20,380 nucleotides of DNA from Spirogloea muscicola. Lineage: Eukaryota; Streptophyta; Zygnematophyceae; Spirogloeales; Spirogloeaceae. Below, piece after piece: positions 1 to 9,679 of this stretch. Position numbers and translations under genes: made by a program. Each line of letters begins with the position of its first letter. Position 1 is the first letter of the stretch. Where the stretch lies: assembly GCA_009602725.1 (NCBI GenBank), contig WELB01000003.1, forward strand, positions 319,851-340,230. The letters run 5' to 3'. The notes below the pieces were generated by a model. The model was not told the origin of the DNA. It made no database searches and was given only the letters and a program-made list of their open reading frames with translations.

Positions 1-328
1 CAATTCCGGCCCTCTTTCGCCCCCCACCCCCTCCATTTATTTCGACACTGCTGCTGCCCCACTCCTCTAGCAGCTCCAGAAGCTGCTAGATGCTAGCTGC
101 TACGTCATTACATGTGCTTGCCTTTGTACTGGCCATATTGGCCTTCGATTGTTTCAAATGCACGAAATTTCCATTCGGGCGCACTTGCATGGCTTCTTGT
201 GGTTTTTGCGCATTTCGGCCTGTGGCTCCGCTGACGTAGTCATGAGCACGCTCTGCGGCCCGGCTCCCCGAGCTGCACGACATGCAGCTGGCTTTGGCCA
301 TGCTGACCAAGGCCATCAATTGCCCAGA
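1..328. other. Left edge, no confident gene
   Basis: No gene can be supported here. A pyrimidine-rich start gives way to unique-looking sequence. At about 269-358 a + frame reads a plausible helical peptide (ELHDMQLALAMLTKAI) that runs directly into the repeat at 329 and stops at 359-361. It could be more retroelement debris or chance. Confidence 0.4.
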
Positions 329-405
329 GAAGTGGCTCTCCCAATGGGGGCAAGGGCTGTGAAAAGCCAGCACGAAACGAATTGACGAAGGTTCGAAGGG
401 GCAAA
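329..405 (-). repeat. Copy 1 of approximately 77-bp repeat, inverted
   Basis: The reverse complement of this stretch closely matches 895-974 and 1119-1200. All three share TTTGCCCC/TTTGGCCCC, TTCGAACCT, GTCAAT, GCTGGCTT, TCACAGCCC, CGTTGGG/CATTGGG and GCCACTTC in the same order, with a few substitutions and 1-nt indels. This copy is inverted relative to the other two and lies just left of the reverse transcriptase relic. Confidence 0.85.
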
Positions 406-406
406 G

Positions 407-832
407 GAAGCGAAGAGCCAGAGGCCCCAGTACATGGCGCGGGCCACCCTGCCGTCCCCAGGGGCGCTGGCGGCGTACGCGGGTTTTGACGCAGGCATGA
501 TGGCGAACTTAGCGGCCCTGGTCCGCCACCAGGACTTCCCCCAGTCGCCTGCCGCTCTTCATCAGGCGGCGCTGCCCCTCAATTACGGCGGTCTCGGCCT
601 GCGCCCGCTCGTCCGTTCCTGCAGGGCGGCGTACCTCGGCAGCTGGGTCCAGACAGCCGCCTCCGTGTCCCAGCGCTTCTTGGTCCACGGCCGGCGTGCG
701 CTGGAGCAGGCGGTGGTGGAGGTCAACACGGGTGTGCTGCCTTTCCAGGCGTCGCCCAACCCACCAGGAGCTGCCCGCGGCCACCCGGATCTGGCGGGCC
801 AGGAAGCCGCTTTCTCAACCAGCGCCGTGTAG
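407..832 (+). pseudogene. C-terminal relic of a LINE-type reverse transcriptase
   Basis: The frame containing the ATG at 434 reads SQRPQYMARA just before and after that ATG, then FDAGMMANLAALV, then LPLNYGGLGLRPLVRSCRAA followed by YLGSWVQTA, ending at TAG 830-832. The order RxQYxxR, FD, LPxxxGGLGLR, AAYxxSW is the typical C-terminal tail after the polymerase domain in reverse transcriptases of non-LTR retrotransposons of plants, algae and oomycetes. The catalytic palm with its YxDD motif is absent, as are the endonuclease and any 3' poly(A) tract, so this is a fragment and not an active element. It is bracketed by inverted copies of a short repeat. The frame is intact for about 140 codons, suggesting either a fairly recent insertion or a domesticated or spliced exon. 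The family call comes from motif recognition only. Confidence 0.7.
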
Positions 833-894
833 CGTACCTGGGCACGCAGGTCAGGGGTGTAGGGCGAGGTGGATTGTCGCTGCTTAGCTCGTAG

Positions 895-974
895 TTTGGC
901 CCCTTCGAACCTTGTCAATTCTTTTCGGGCTGGCTTCTCACAGCCCTTGCCCCCATTGGGAGAGCCACTTCTTC
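895..974 (+). repeat. Copy 2 of approximately 77-bp repeat
   Basis: It begins TTTGGCCCCTTCGAACCTT and ends GGGAGAGCCACTTCTTCG. It is close to identical to the reverse complement of 329-405, so the pair forms inverted flanks around the reverse transcriptase relic. Confidence 0.85.
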
Positions 975-999
975 GATGGAAGGGACGGCAGGGGTTACT

Positions 1000-1262
1000 G
1001 AGTGCCTCGTAGCTGCTCAGTTTCTTCTTGTGCTTGATTCTCTCAGTGCTTCCCCTGGCCCCTTCTCGTCCTTCGTTCATTCTCGTTTGGGCTGGCTTTC
1101 TCCATCCTCCATCATCCATTTGGCCCCTTCGAACCTGTGTCAATCCCTGTTTCGGGCTGGCTTTTCACAGCCCTCGCCCCCGTTGGGAGTGCCACTTCTT
1201 TCTCCAGCCCCTGTCCTCAACGGGCGAGCCCCTCTTCTCCGCATGCACCTGGCTGGCCTTCA
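1000..1262 (+). repeat. Dispersed repeat block, also present inverted at 19.77-19.93 kb
   Basis: Positions 1000-1104 match the reverse complement of 19829-19931 (shared TGCTTCGTAGC-like start, TTCTTSTGCTTG, CTTCCCCTGGCCCCTTCTCG, then GGGCTGGCTTT). Positions 1201-1262 match the reverse complement of 19766-19832 (CCAGCCCCTxTCCTCAAxGGGC, then CTGGCTGGCCTT). The third copy of the approximately 77-bp unit (1119-1200) is nested between them, so the block is composite. No coding domain was recognised in it; the open frames through it share no conserved reading frame with the distal copy. Confidence 0.7.
1119..1200 (+). repeat. Copy 3 of approximately 77-bp repeat
   Basis: Direct copy of 895-974 with scattered differences (for example CTCGCCCCCGTTGGGAGTGCC against CTTGCCCCCATTGGGAGAGCC). 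It is nested within the larger composite repeat block 1000-1262. Confidence 0.8.
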
Positions 1263-1344
1263 CAGCCGCTCCATCAATACCAGCAAGCCGTACTCCTCGT
1301 TTGCTTCGTCCCGGAGCCCCAGGCTCTCGCCTGCCCAGGCACAG

Positions 1345-1422
1345 ATGGCCATGGTCATGGCCATGGCCCCGCCGCCGCCTCCGACGCGCACCGCCGCCGC
1401 CGCTGCCGTTGCCACCGACTGA
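1345..1422 (+). other. Possible upstream ORF before cytochrome b561 gene
   Basis: A 25-codon ATG-initiated frame (MAMVMAMAPPPPPT, then Ala-rich) ends at TGA 1420-1422, 17 nt before the cytochrome b561 start and in a different frame. It would act as a uORF only if transcription starts upstream of 1345, which the sequence cannot show. Ala/Pro runs are what random GC-rich sequence gives. Confidence 0.25.
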
Positions 1423-1439
1423 GCCCTCCCTCCTTGGCT

Positions 1440-2501
1440 ATGGGGCTGGGCTCGGCGCCGCCGGCGTGGGCGGTGCACGGGCTGGCGGCGGCGGCGCCGG
1501 CGGCCGTCGCGGCCGGCTTTTGGGGCGGCAGCAGCCTCTTTGCCGCCCACGTCGCCGCCATGGCCGCCGCCTTCCTCCTCCTCCTGCCCGAGGGCGTCCT
1601 CGCCGCCAGCGCCGCCGCCGGCAAGGTGTGCGCCGCACCCCTCCCATGTACGTCTGCCAATGTGCTTGCTTGCCTTTGTACTTGGCCGCGCAGGCGCTCC
1701 ATCAATCAGTACACACTCCATTCCACGCAATGCAGCGCTCTCCGGGCCCCAGCTTAGCACTGCTGACGCCCACTAAGGCCTGGTGGCGACCAGGCGAAGC
1801 AGCGCGGCCGGGCGCTGCGGCTGCACCTCCGCCTGCAGCTGGGCGCGCTGGCGCTGGCGCAGCTGGGCTTCGCCGCCATCTTCGCGTCGCGGCTGCGCGC
1901 CGGCAAGGCCCACTTCACCACGGCGCACGCCTGGCTGGGCGTCGCGACCCTCGCGGCCACCCAGCTGCTCGGCCTCGCCGGCCTGCTCATCTACTTCGGC
2001 CTGCCCAAGCCCTACGCCAAGCTCCGCCGGCGGCTCGCCACCCTCCACCGAGCGGTCTTGGCCTCCGCCCCTCGCTTCGCACGCAGGCTTCACAACCGCC
2101 TCCATGCCACCTGCGAGCTTCTTCGTAACGCAATGGCCTGATCAGATGGTTGTTGTCGGGCTGACCCGCCTGACCTGGTCTCTGGCTGCTTGGTTGGGGC
2201 TCACAGTGCAGGCGGGCAAGCTGCTGCCCCTGCTCGCCATTGTCACCGTCCTCGCTGCACTCAAATTCTGGGACCCCGGCCACAAGCGCCACAAGGTAAG
2301 TGGCTGTAGTCTGAAGAGATATAGCAGATATTGGCCAGCAAGACCAGGCCTCCTTGTGTCGCGGCCCCTTTTGCGCCATCAAAGAACCTTAGCTGCTGCC
2401 TCGAGGAGAGGAGGGCTGTTTTTAGGCCACTGCCTCTGAGCTGCTTGATGCAGATGGGCAAGAAGCCACTTCTGATGCCTGAGCTCCTCTGGTGGCTGTA
2501 G
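1440..2501 (+). CDS. Cytochrome b561 domain protein, 214 aa, 4 exons
   Basis: Model: exons 1440-1625, 1794-2054, 2146-2295 and 2454-2501, all joined in phase 0 at GT-AG sites; the donor at 2055 (GTCTTG) is the weakest. Cytochrome b561 proteins are integral membrane diheme proteins that move electrons across a membrane, often from ascorbate to ferric iron or monodehydroascorbate. The core is recognisable: FAAHVAAM...LLLPEG, LRLHLRLQLGAL, GKAHFTTAHAWLG and TLHRAM. The four histidines expected to hold two hemes are H37, H73, H107 and H147. Hydrophobic segments lie around residues 12-32, 36-56, 76-95, 108-131, 149-170 and 176-190. There is no DOMON or other extra domain, so it resembles the short CYB561D-type proteins. 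The ATG at 1440 is used because the hydrophobic N-terminus starts there; the upstream region is repeat. Substrate and membrane are unknown. It converges with the kinesin gene downstream. Confidence 0.78.
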
Positions 2502-2744
2502 GGACTCTTGACCTACACTGCCACAGCTCTGCTCTTCTCTCTCGGGCTGTCGCTGCAGCTGCTCCTGGCAGAGAGGAGCTCGTCTTGGAGAGCTGCCATT
2601 GGGGAGGCCAGGAAAGGGGAGGGCTCAGCCACCACAACAGTCTCAATGAACGTTCAAGCAGCTGCTGTGGAGGAAGAGGCCAATGACTAGGGGCTCTTGG
2701 CTTCTGCGCGACAAGGCTGGTGCACTCCAATGGGTGCACATGCT

Positions 2745-2749
2745 TGTAA
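2745..2749 (+). terminator. Candidate poly(A) signal TGTAA (cytochrome b561)
   Basis: TGTAA is the usual poly(A) signal in many green algae. This one is 244 nt beyond the cytochrome b561 stop on the same strand. A five-base match is weak evidence alone. Confidence 0.35.
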
Positions 2750-3342
2750 ACCTCATTGTGACTGCTTAGGCTCTTGACGGACCATGACAGACCAAGGGTC
2801 AGGCTGTCACTTGTCATCGCAAAGGTTGCCATCTATGGACCTCTTGTAACTGCACTCAATGCTGAACACTTATGGCTCCTCGTTTCTTTCAGGCACGTTT
2901 TACTCGGGCCCCTGGCACTTTGGTCTCCGAGGAGGTGCCAAGTGCCCTTTCACTTGCAGACGGCCAATCCCAGACTGCCCTGGACAAAAGCGCGAGGCTG
3001 TCCAAGTCTTAGTCATTTTGGAAGGGCCTCCTTGCCATGGACTGCGCAGCACATTCCAACTCAAGCGCCCTGCCTGCCCAATCTGTCGCTTTGCCCAGCT
3101 TCATATTGGAGGTTGCACTGCTTCTTCATCTAAGCACACCCCAGACAGGCAATATCATGCATGGCTTGCACAATGGGTACATGACACTTGGTGCGTTGCT
3201 TGGCTAGTCAGTTGCCGTGTTTGTGGGCATTATCAATGATGCGATGCAGGCCTGACCAGACAATGTAAGGAGTACATTCGCCTTGAGAAGGCATACTTAC
3301 AAAAGCTATTATAATCTGTTATTACATGGAGACTCAGCCTGA

Positions 3343-3347
3343 TTACA
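3343..3347 (-). terminator. Candidate poly(A) signal TGTAA (kinesin-5)
   Basis: TTACA on the + strand reads TGTAA on the kinesin strand, about 355 nt past the kinesin stop. Other copies lie at 3322-3326 and 3297-3301, so the true site is undecided. Confidence 0.25.
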
Positions 3348-3702
3348 CGTGATTACCGGCCACTGTGCTGAGAGGTTCACAATTGCACCTCGTCACTGGA
3401 CAAATACAACTCTTCAGTAGCTCCTCCATATCACGCCTACTATACTTTTATTGCCGCTGAGTTTGGCAAGGACCTAATGAAGGAAGGCTTCCTACATTTG
3501 CCCCACTATCTATGGCGACTGCAGTGAGCATTACTGCGAACTGCCGAAACACTGGGGTAGAAGTCATATTGACGATCAGGAAATCCATCATAAATTATCT
3601 GACTCCAGAATCGAATAGAATGTGACAATGCTCCATCCAAGACCAATTGTCTCGGCTGTGCAAGCGGCGGCGCGCCGAGCTGGAGCTCTAAGTATACTCT
3701 AC

Positions 3703-6700
3703 CTAGCAGATCGCTAATTGATGCCCGTAGTCTTGCTCTTTGGGTGGCTGATTCTCATCAGCCTCGCCAGCCTTGGGCAAAGGTTGAGCCTTCTGCAATT
3801 CACCAAACTCAAGGGCCATGCTGCACAGGCTAGGAGCTTTCAGCTTCAGAATGGAACCTTCGTCTGGGACATCTATGGGCCGCTTGTGAGGAGTGGTGGC
3901 CAACGAGTTGTCCTCCTGTGTCAGACAAGAGTGCAAGCATGAATGTCAAGCAGCTGAATGCATGACCAATAACAAGTGTAAGTCCCCCATTGGTACATGG
4001 TGACTCCAATGCTCAACCAAACTTCAGTGACATCTGCTCCCCAAGCGACAGGGAAAAGTCTGTCCAACTTGTATCACCTGTATTTCTTTCAGAACATAGA
4101 CTTCCATCCGGTTTGAGATGCACCCAAGCCTCTCAACTTGTGTGCAACTGAACTCCCTGGCAGCTGATCCACAGCTTGCAACTGCTGTGCGAATGTCCGT
4201 CACCTCATCATTGTCTCTTCCTCTGGCACCTGCAGATGGTCCCATACTAGCGTGTTATGACAATGTCACATCAGCGTCAAGGCTACTAAATTATGCTTGA
4301 TGGTAGCTTAACGAAACACCAATGTCTCCTAGCTTACTTGAGAGGGCCGCGACGAAGTGGGTGTGCTCTTCAGAGGCCTTTGCATGAGTTGCGGCTGCCT
4401 TCATGTCTACATCTGATGCATACTGCACTGCAGCTTCTTCTTCGTCTCTGCACAACACAGCGCTCGGAGAAGCTTGAATATAAGCAAGTCAAGATTCTCT
4501 AGCATGACTGCACAAGGATCCTCGCTGAAAAATACAACCATTCTTATCTCGCACATACCTGATGCAGAGTTGAAGCTTGCTGCTGAACGTTGCACTTTGA
4601 TCAAGGAGATCTGACTGCATCCTCTGCCAGTCATCACTTGATGCCAAACAACTTTTTGTGCTGCAAAATGACAGTACTCTGTGTCAGGTATTCTTACAGG
4701 AAGTGACTAAGCAAGCAGCTTGCAATCAAGCTTGACTATCCAGTTTCAGAAGCTGTACAGAAGTTGCGCATAGCGGACGCAATTCAAAGATCATGATTTC
4801 ATACCATTCTTCTAGCCTCTCCCTTGATTGCTCATGCCTTGTGGAGACTGCAGTCAATGCCCTTTCTGCAGTCTGCTCTGCATCAGCTTTCCAAGTGTCC
4901 ACGTGAGAATGAGCACATTGTGCTGACTCTCCTATTGCTCCTACTTTAGCCCCGAGTTCTTCAGTGTTCCGTTTTGAGGATTGCCTCAAGTCTTCAACCT
5001 GGTCTTCAACCTGACAACACATTGATCTGAAGGTGAGTACATGCAAGATATTTTGAATCAAGGGCCTCCATTACTGTGTGCATCTTCCTGACTATTTTCT
5101 CAAAAGCACCAGCTGCGGCACTGTGTGAGACCAAGCACAATTGCGTTGCTGTCAACCACAAGCTATTTGTGAAGGAATCAGCATACCAGTTTTCGCTTGC
5201 GAGCAAAGGCTGAAGATACCAGTTGAGATACTGCTGTCAGCAGCTTTTGCTCGTCATTACAAGAAGCATCCTGTGCCAGACAAGGGTCGGAGATTAGCAG
5301 AGCGATCTTGGAATTTATCCATCTACATTGAAGGCCTGTCAATGTGTCAGTGAAGGCGCCAGACAAGAGTGTAGACCTGGTAGCGAGTGCAGAAATCTGC
5401 GAGCTGCTTGTCCTGATTAGCAGAGCTCGTCAGCAGTTGTGCAGTACATTCACTTGCAGTGTCCCGTAGCTTTTCTAAAGCCATCTGAGTGTCTTTGGCC
5501 ACTTCAAGTGCAGCAAGCCGACCTGCTTTGATGATCTGTATCATGACAATATGCATGTCAGCTGTGCTGGATAAGCATCCACACAGTCGAGCATAAGAAC
5601 CCATCAAGCATCAAGCTCAAAATGTAGCATTCACTTTATAGCAACTCTTCAGAGATCAGTTGTCTGGTGAATTGGGAGTCATGTTACCTCAAGCTGCTGC
5701 TCTGCAAATGCTTCTAGCTCAATCTGTTGGTTGAGCAGCTGTTCATGTAATTGGTGAGACTTTTGCTGGCCCTCAACAACAGCTGACTCAATCGCCTGCA
5801 ACATTGTAATGACCAACACACAGTTCTCAAAAGGAACACTGTAAAGCCTACTCCTTTGAGAAACATGCACTTGTTCAGCATATTCAGGTGGGGACTTTGG
5901 AGTCAACAAGCACCACATACTTTGTTGACGTTGACTGTGTGGCTCTCTTGCAACGTTGAAAGGCCTTCAAGGGTGGCAGAAACTGCTGTGGTGTATGTCT
6001 TGGCAGTTGTTGCTTGATCACCAAGATGTCGACCGAGGAGCGTCCTTAAGCCAGTGGCATGTGCTTCTAGAACGTCAGCTTCCTGCAGTGCTCGATATCA
6101 ATACTTAGCAAACCTTGCTCATATAAGTATCGAATTACCAAATTACTTACCGAACATTTTTGCCATCAAAATGCCGAACTTGAGACAAAGGGGTCATGGT
6201 ACCTTGAGCTTTCGCATGAGCAGCCCTTGAAGATTTGCATCAACAACATTAAAGTGCTGCTGCTGCTGAGCAACTGCAACTTCCACAAGATTTTGTATCT
6301 GCCCAATCTGGTCCCCAATGGAAGACTGCAGAAGACTGCTGGCCTTCTTGTTTGCAGCCTCAACCTGCTCCTTGCGCTCTGAGCAGCCAGGACAATGTTT
6401 CCAGTTCTTAATGTCATCTTCATTACTTCACAATAGTTTTGGGCATAACCTGCTTGTCAGTGTAGGTCAAATTCTACAATCAGCTTACCCAGCTTGGCAA
6501 ACAGCCCAGCTATATCTTGTGCTGCGTTCTTCAGCTCCACTCGCAAGTCATTAGCACATTGTACCAGAGCCCCTTCTGCGCAGTCAGCCAGGCTCACTTG
6601 CATCAGTTTGGGACATGGAAGCGCAGATGAAGTGCAACAGGATGAGGAGCATATGCAGTGACAATCTTTGCAGTCACCTGCCAGCTTCTGTTGTTCAAGG

Positions 6701-9679
6701 GCATACTCGCGCTCTTTGATGGCATACTGAGCAACCATCAGCTCATCACTTCTCTCAGTGAGATCCTTCTCTCGCTGTGCCAAGCGAGCCTGCACTTGCA
6801 CACAATGCTTCGTGTGTCATGCAATAAAGAGCAGGTCTTCCTCGAGCATGTTGGGCCCAATGGTCAACTTTTGGACCTGATCTGCAGAATGCTGCTGCCT
6901 TCAAGCAGTGACATGCACCTGAAAGTCCTCCAAACTTGCACCCAGGTCCTCGAGCTCCTGGCCCTGAGTGCTGACAACCGTTCGTGTTTCGGCTAATTCC
7001 TGCTCGCCCAAGCACATAGGTTAGCGAATCACGTTGCAGCCACTGTATGGACTCTGCACTTCCAAGCGCCACTGCAACTCTAGCGCCACTGCCGAAAATT
7101 CTAATCAAGTAACTCTACTTACCCTGGTGTTTACCTCCAGTTCCCCTTCCAGGTGCTCAATATGCACAATCATGGCCTGCGATGACGAATGTCAATGTGA
7201 CTTGAAGGGCCTGTTTCGAGAAGATGGCCATCAAAGGCCTAGGTTGATGTCCTTTCTTAGCTTGACAATCATATGAGTGCAACCTCATTCTCATTGTGTC
7301 AGGAGTCTGCTAGCTCACCTTCCGGTCTGTCTGATCCTGGTAATATCGCTCGCATGGTATGTAAATGCCGTTTTTGTCGCGAGCAGCTTGGAGCTCTACA
7401 CAGATGATTGTATCAGGTGAGATATGATGGCATTGACTGAAAGTACGCCCATTTCCAGCTCTGTGTGAAAGTGGCATCACCTAGTGCTTCAAGTCTTACC
7501 TAGCTTTAGTCGCTCAATATCCCCGTGCAAATCTTTGATGAGAGCTGTCTTTGTCATTTTCTGATTGACCTGCACAAGCACAAACCAGAAGCTCTTGCTG
7601 GTGAGTGCTCAATGCAATGGCAGGGGCAAAATAAGCGCACAAGGTTTGCAGTAGATTTTGCGGAGAAGCCTGACCTCTGGTTTGTTTTTGATGCTCTTTG
7701 CTCGATGAGCGTAGTCAAGAGTACTGAGGGTCTCTTCCAGTGAATGGACTGAGGGAGAGACTGTTGCAATCACGCACGTCTTGGTACGACCACCCAGTGA
7801 ATCTCGCAGAAGCCGTGTGAGCTTACTATCCCTGTTGAATGCAGCTCCACTACGGCAAACCTTAGTTGCATGTAAGATTGACAAGCCAGCGGACAGGGGA
7901 GCTGCACCTCAATCATCAGGAACTTAAACTCCTCTTCGTGCAACTGGACATCTGTGCAATCCTGACGTCTTCTTGGAGGCCTGCATCATGACGGTTGGAC
8001 AACTGCAAAGTAGCCGCTTGCATCCGTTGAAGCAAGGGTGTGAGTTGACCTGTATGGCACATGCCCCATGTGTTCCACTAACGCGGTGATCACACGGCCA
8101 AGTGTAAGCAGGCTCTTGTTGATCTCCCCAGCTTCACGGGCACGACTCTGCATATCAATGCCCACAGGGATTAAGTTTGCTAGTGATAGACCTACAACAC
8201 AGCTTGTGGGTTTCTGTGTAGTTCAACAGTGGCCTTGCTCATAGCTGCGGTGACAGCTGTGATGGCTTGTTTGTACGTACGTCTCGGGCACCGGACCGTG
8301 AGATGTTCTCAGAACCAGCAAGATCCACCAGGTTCAATTTTCCACACTTTATGAGCTCCTCTCCTTCTGGGGTTGATTCCTTGATGTGGATGGTGATTGT
8401 AAAGATAGAGTGGGAGCGACTGCACACAAGGAAGGTGCAGCTTCCTGTCAGCGACAGTCTATTGCTGACAAGGCTAGGTCAGTGAGAGTCTGGAGAAGAG
8501 ATCCACATTCTTGTGTCACGTACCTGGATTGCTTGTTAAGCAGGGTTTCAGCGGTTCGGCGCTTGGCGGAGCCCCGCTCGAGCAAGCTGTAGATCTCAGA
8601 TGCTGTTTTCACAAGCTCCTCTTCCAGCCCCTTGACTAGCACTCCACCTTTGCCATCCTCCATCAAAGCCAGCGCCTTACGCTGCTGCTTCTCCTCAACA
8701 CTGAGTGCTTTCAGTAGGTCGTCAGCAGCCAGAAGGTCCGTCAGTTCCTCGTTGTACAGCTCCAAAAAGGTGACTTTCACACTGTATTCGTCCTGTTGCT
8801 TCTCGAGGGTGTCAAATATTTGCTGCACAGCCCTAGGTATGACTCCAGCCTCTGCAGGAAGCTCACCGTCCTGCTAAGACACGCAGAGTGCAAATCCGCC
8901 AGTCTTCAGGTCGGGCTTGCCGCTCATTAGCTCGTCTGTGTAACAGCAACCCACTCAATCGAGGTCCTCCAACAGAAAGACAATGTCCAGCACACACGCC
9001 TTTAGCCAAGACATACTTGGGCGAGAAGGCAAGGACAGGACACTCCACAACCAGCAGTACTGCAGTCCGTTAGTCAGCATACCTTGCTTCTCTCACCAGA
9101 ACCCTCCATCGTATAGGTCTTTCCCGTGCCTGTCTGCCCGTATGCAAAGATGGTGCAGTTGAAGCCTTCGAGCACCTCGTTGACAATGGGGACCACAGAC
9201 TGGTCATACAAATCCTTCTGTCTCGACTCAGGCCCAAAGACCTGCTTCACGACGGCAAAGGCTGCTGAGAACCTCTCACAGGCTACATCTGTCTCCGCGC
9301 ATGCCTTTCCACGGCGTCCTCAACTTTGCCATTGCTAGTAGTAGTCAGGCAGTCTGACTGCCTGGCAGGCAATGACCTTGTCGAAGGTGAAGACCCTGTC
9401 GTACTGCCGGCCGGCCACCGTCTGGACCGTCGAGACCTCTTTCCGCGCCTCGTTGCAGTGGATGACAGGGACCACATTCTGCCGCACCTCCTCGGTGCTC
9501 GACGGCCTGGCACAGCGCAGAGCGCGGTTCAACGCACGGTGGCGCGCGCGTCAGCATCTGCACGCCCGTTGCTCTCCTCCGACGGCGCGCGGACCAATAG
9601 CCTTCCCGCCGAAGCCTCACCTGCACCTCACGAGGACCTGCACGTTGACCCCCTTGTCCTTGTCGCCGCGGGACGCCAT
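3703..9679 (-). CDS. Kinesin-5 (BimC/Eg5/KIF11 type) mitotic motor, 1003 aa, 23 exons
   Basis: Kinesin-5 is a homotetrameric plus-end motor that slides antiparallel spindle microtubules apart. Motor domain about residues 12-363: [11 protein letters not shown] at the N-terminus, P-loop GQTGTGKT (98-105), plant-like loop L5 ending AGVIPR, switch I NKQSSRSH (228-235), switch II DLAGSE (264-269), then [11 protein letters not shown] at the neck. The rest is long coiled coil. The C-terminal exon carries a BimC box, [11 protein letters not shown], with T941 the expected Cdk1 site. Length equals the family norm. Exons: 9679-9621, 9506-9377, 9241-9083, 8870-8524, 8419-8281, 8147-8050, 7831-7675, 7569-7500, 7395-7319, 7176-7135, 6999-6919, 6789-6678, 6596-6489, 6378-6203, 6082-5921, 5795-5688, 5535-5377, 5270-5187, 5010-4805, 4621-4559, 4447-4338, 4229-4078, 3915-3703. 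All phases agree. The least certain joins are in the coiled coil: 6596 (acceptor AAG), 5187/5010 and 4621. It shares a divergent promoter with the HRD1 gene. Confidence 0.95.

Larger units (their letters stand above)
2502..3702. other. Convergent intergenic region, presumed two 3' UTRs
   Basis: This lies between the stop codons of the cytochrome b561 (+) and kinesin-5 (-) genes. It is less GC-rich than the genes, most visibly at 3240-3660. An ATG frame at 2859-3239 encodes 126 residues rich in Cys and Trp, but it matches no family known to me, has no gene-like context and is probably chance. No RNA gene, repeat array or mobile element was recognised. Confidence 0.6.

Noticed and set aside
391-402. 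GGTTCGAAGGGG as a tRNA B box
   Set aside because: The rest of a tRNA (acceptor stem, D-arm, anticodon arm) cannot be drawn around it. It remains only a hint for a SINE-like repeat.
976-2128. Long + strand frames (366 and 148 codons) over 976-2128
   Set aside because: They run through repeats, and over 1440-2054 they are out of frame with the cytochrome b561 exons, whose histidine pattern gives a clear alternative.
5030-5186. Possible extra kinesin exon ([16 protein letters not shown] frame)
   Set aside because: No acceptor puts this frame in phase with the exon before and after, whereas direct joining of 5187 to 5010 keeps phase and gives an intron of ordinary size.
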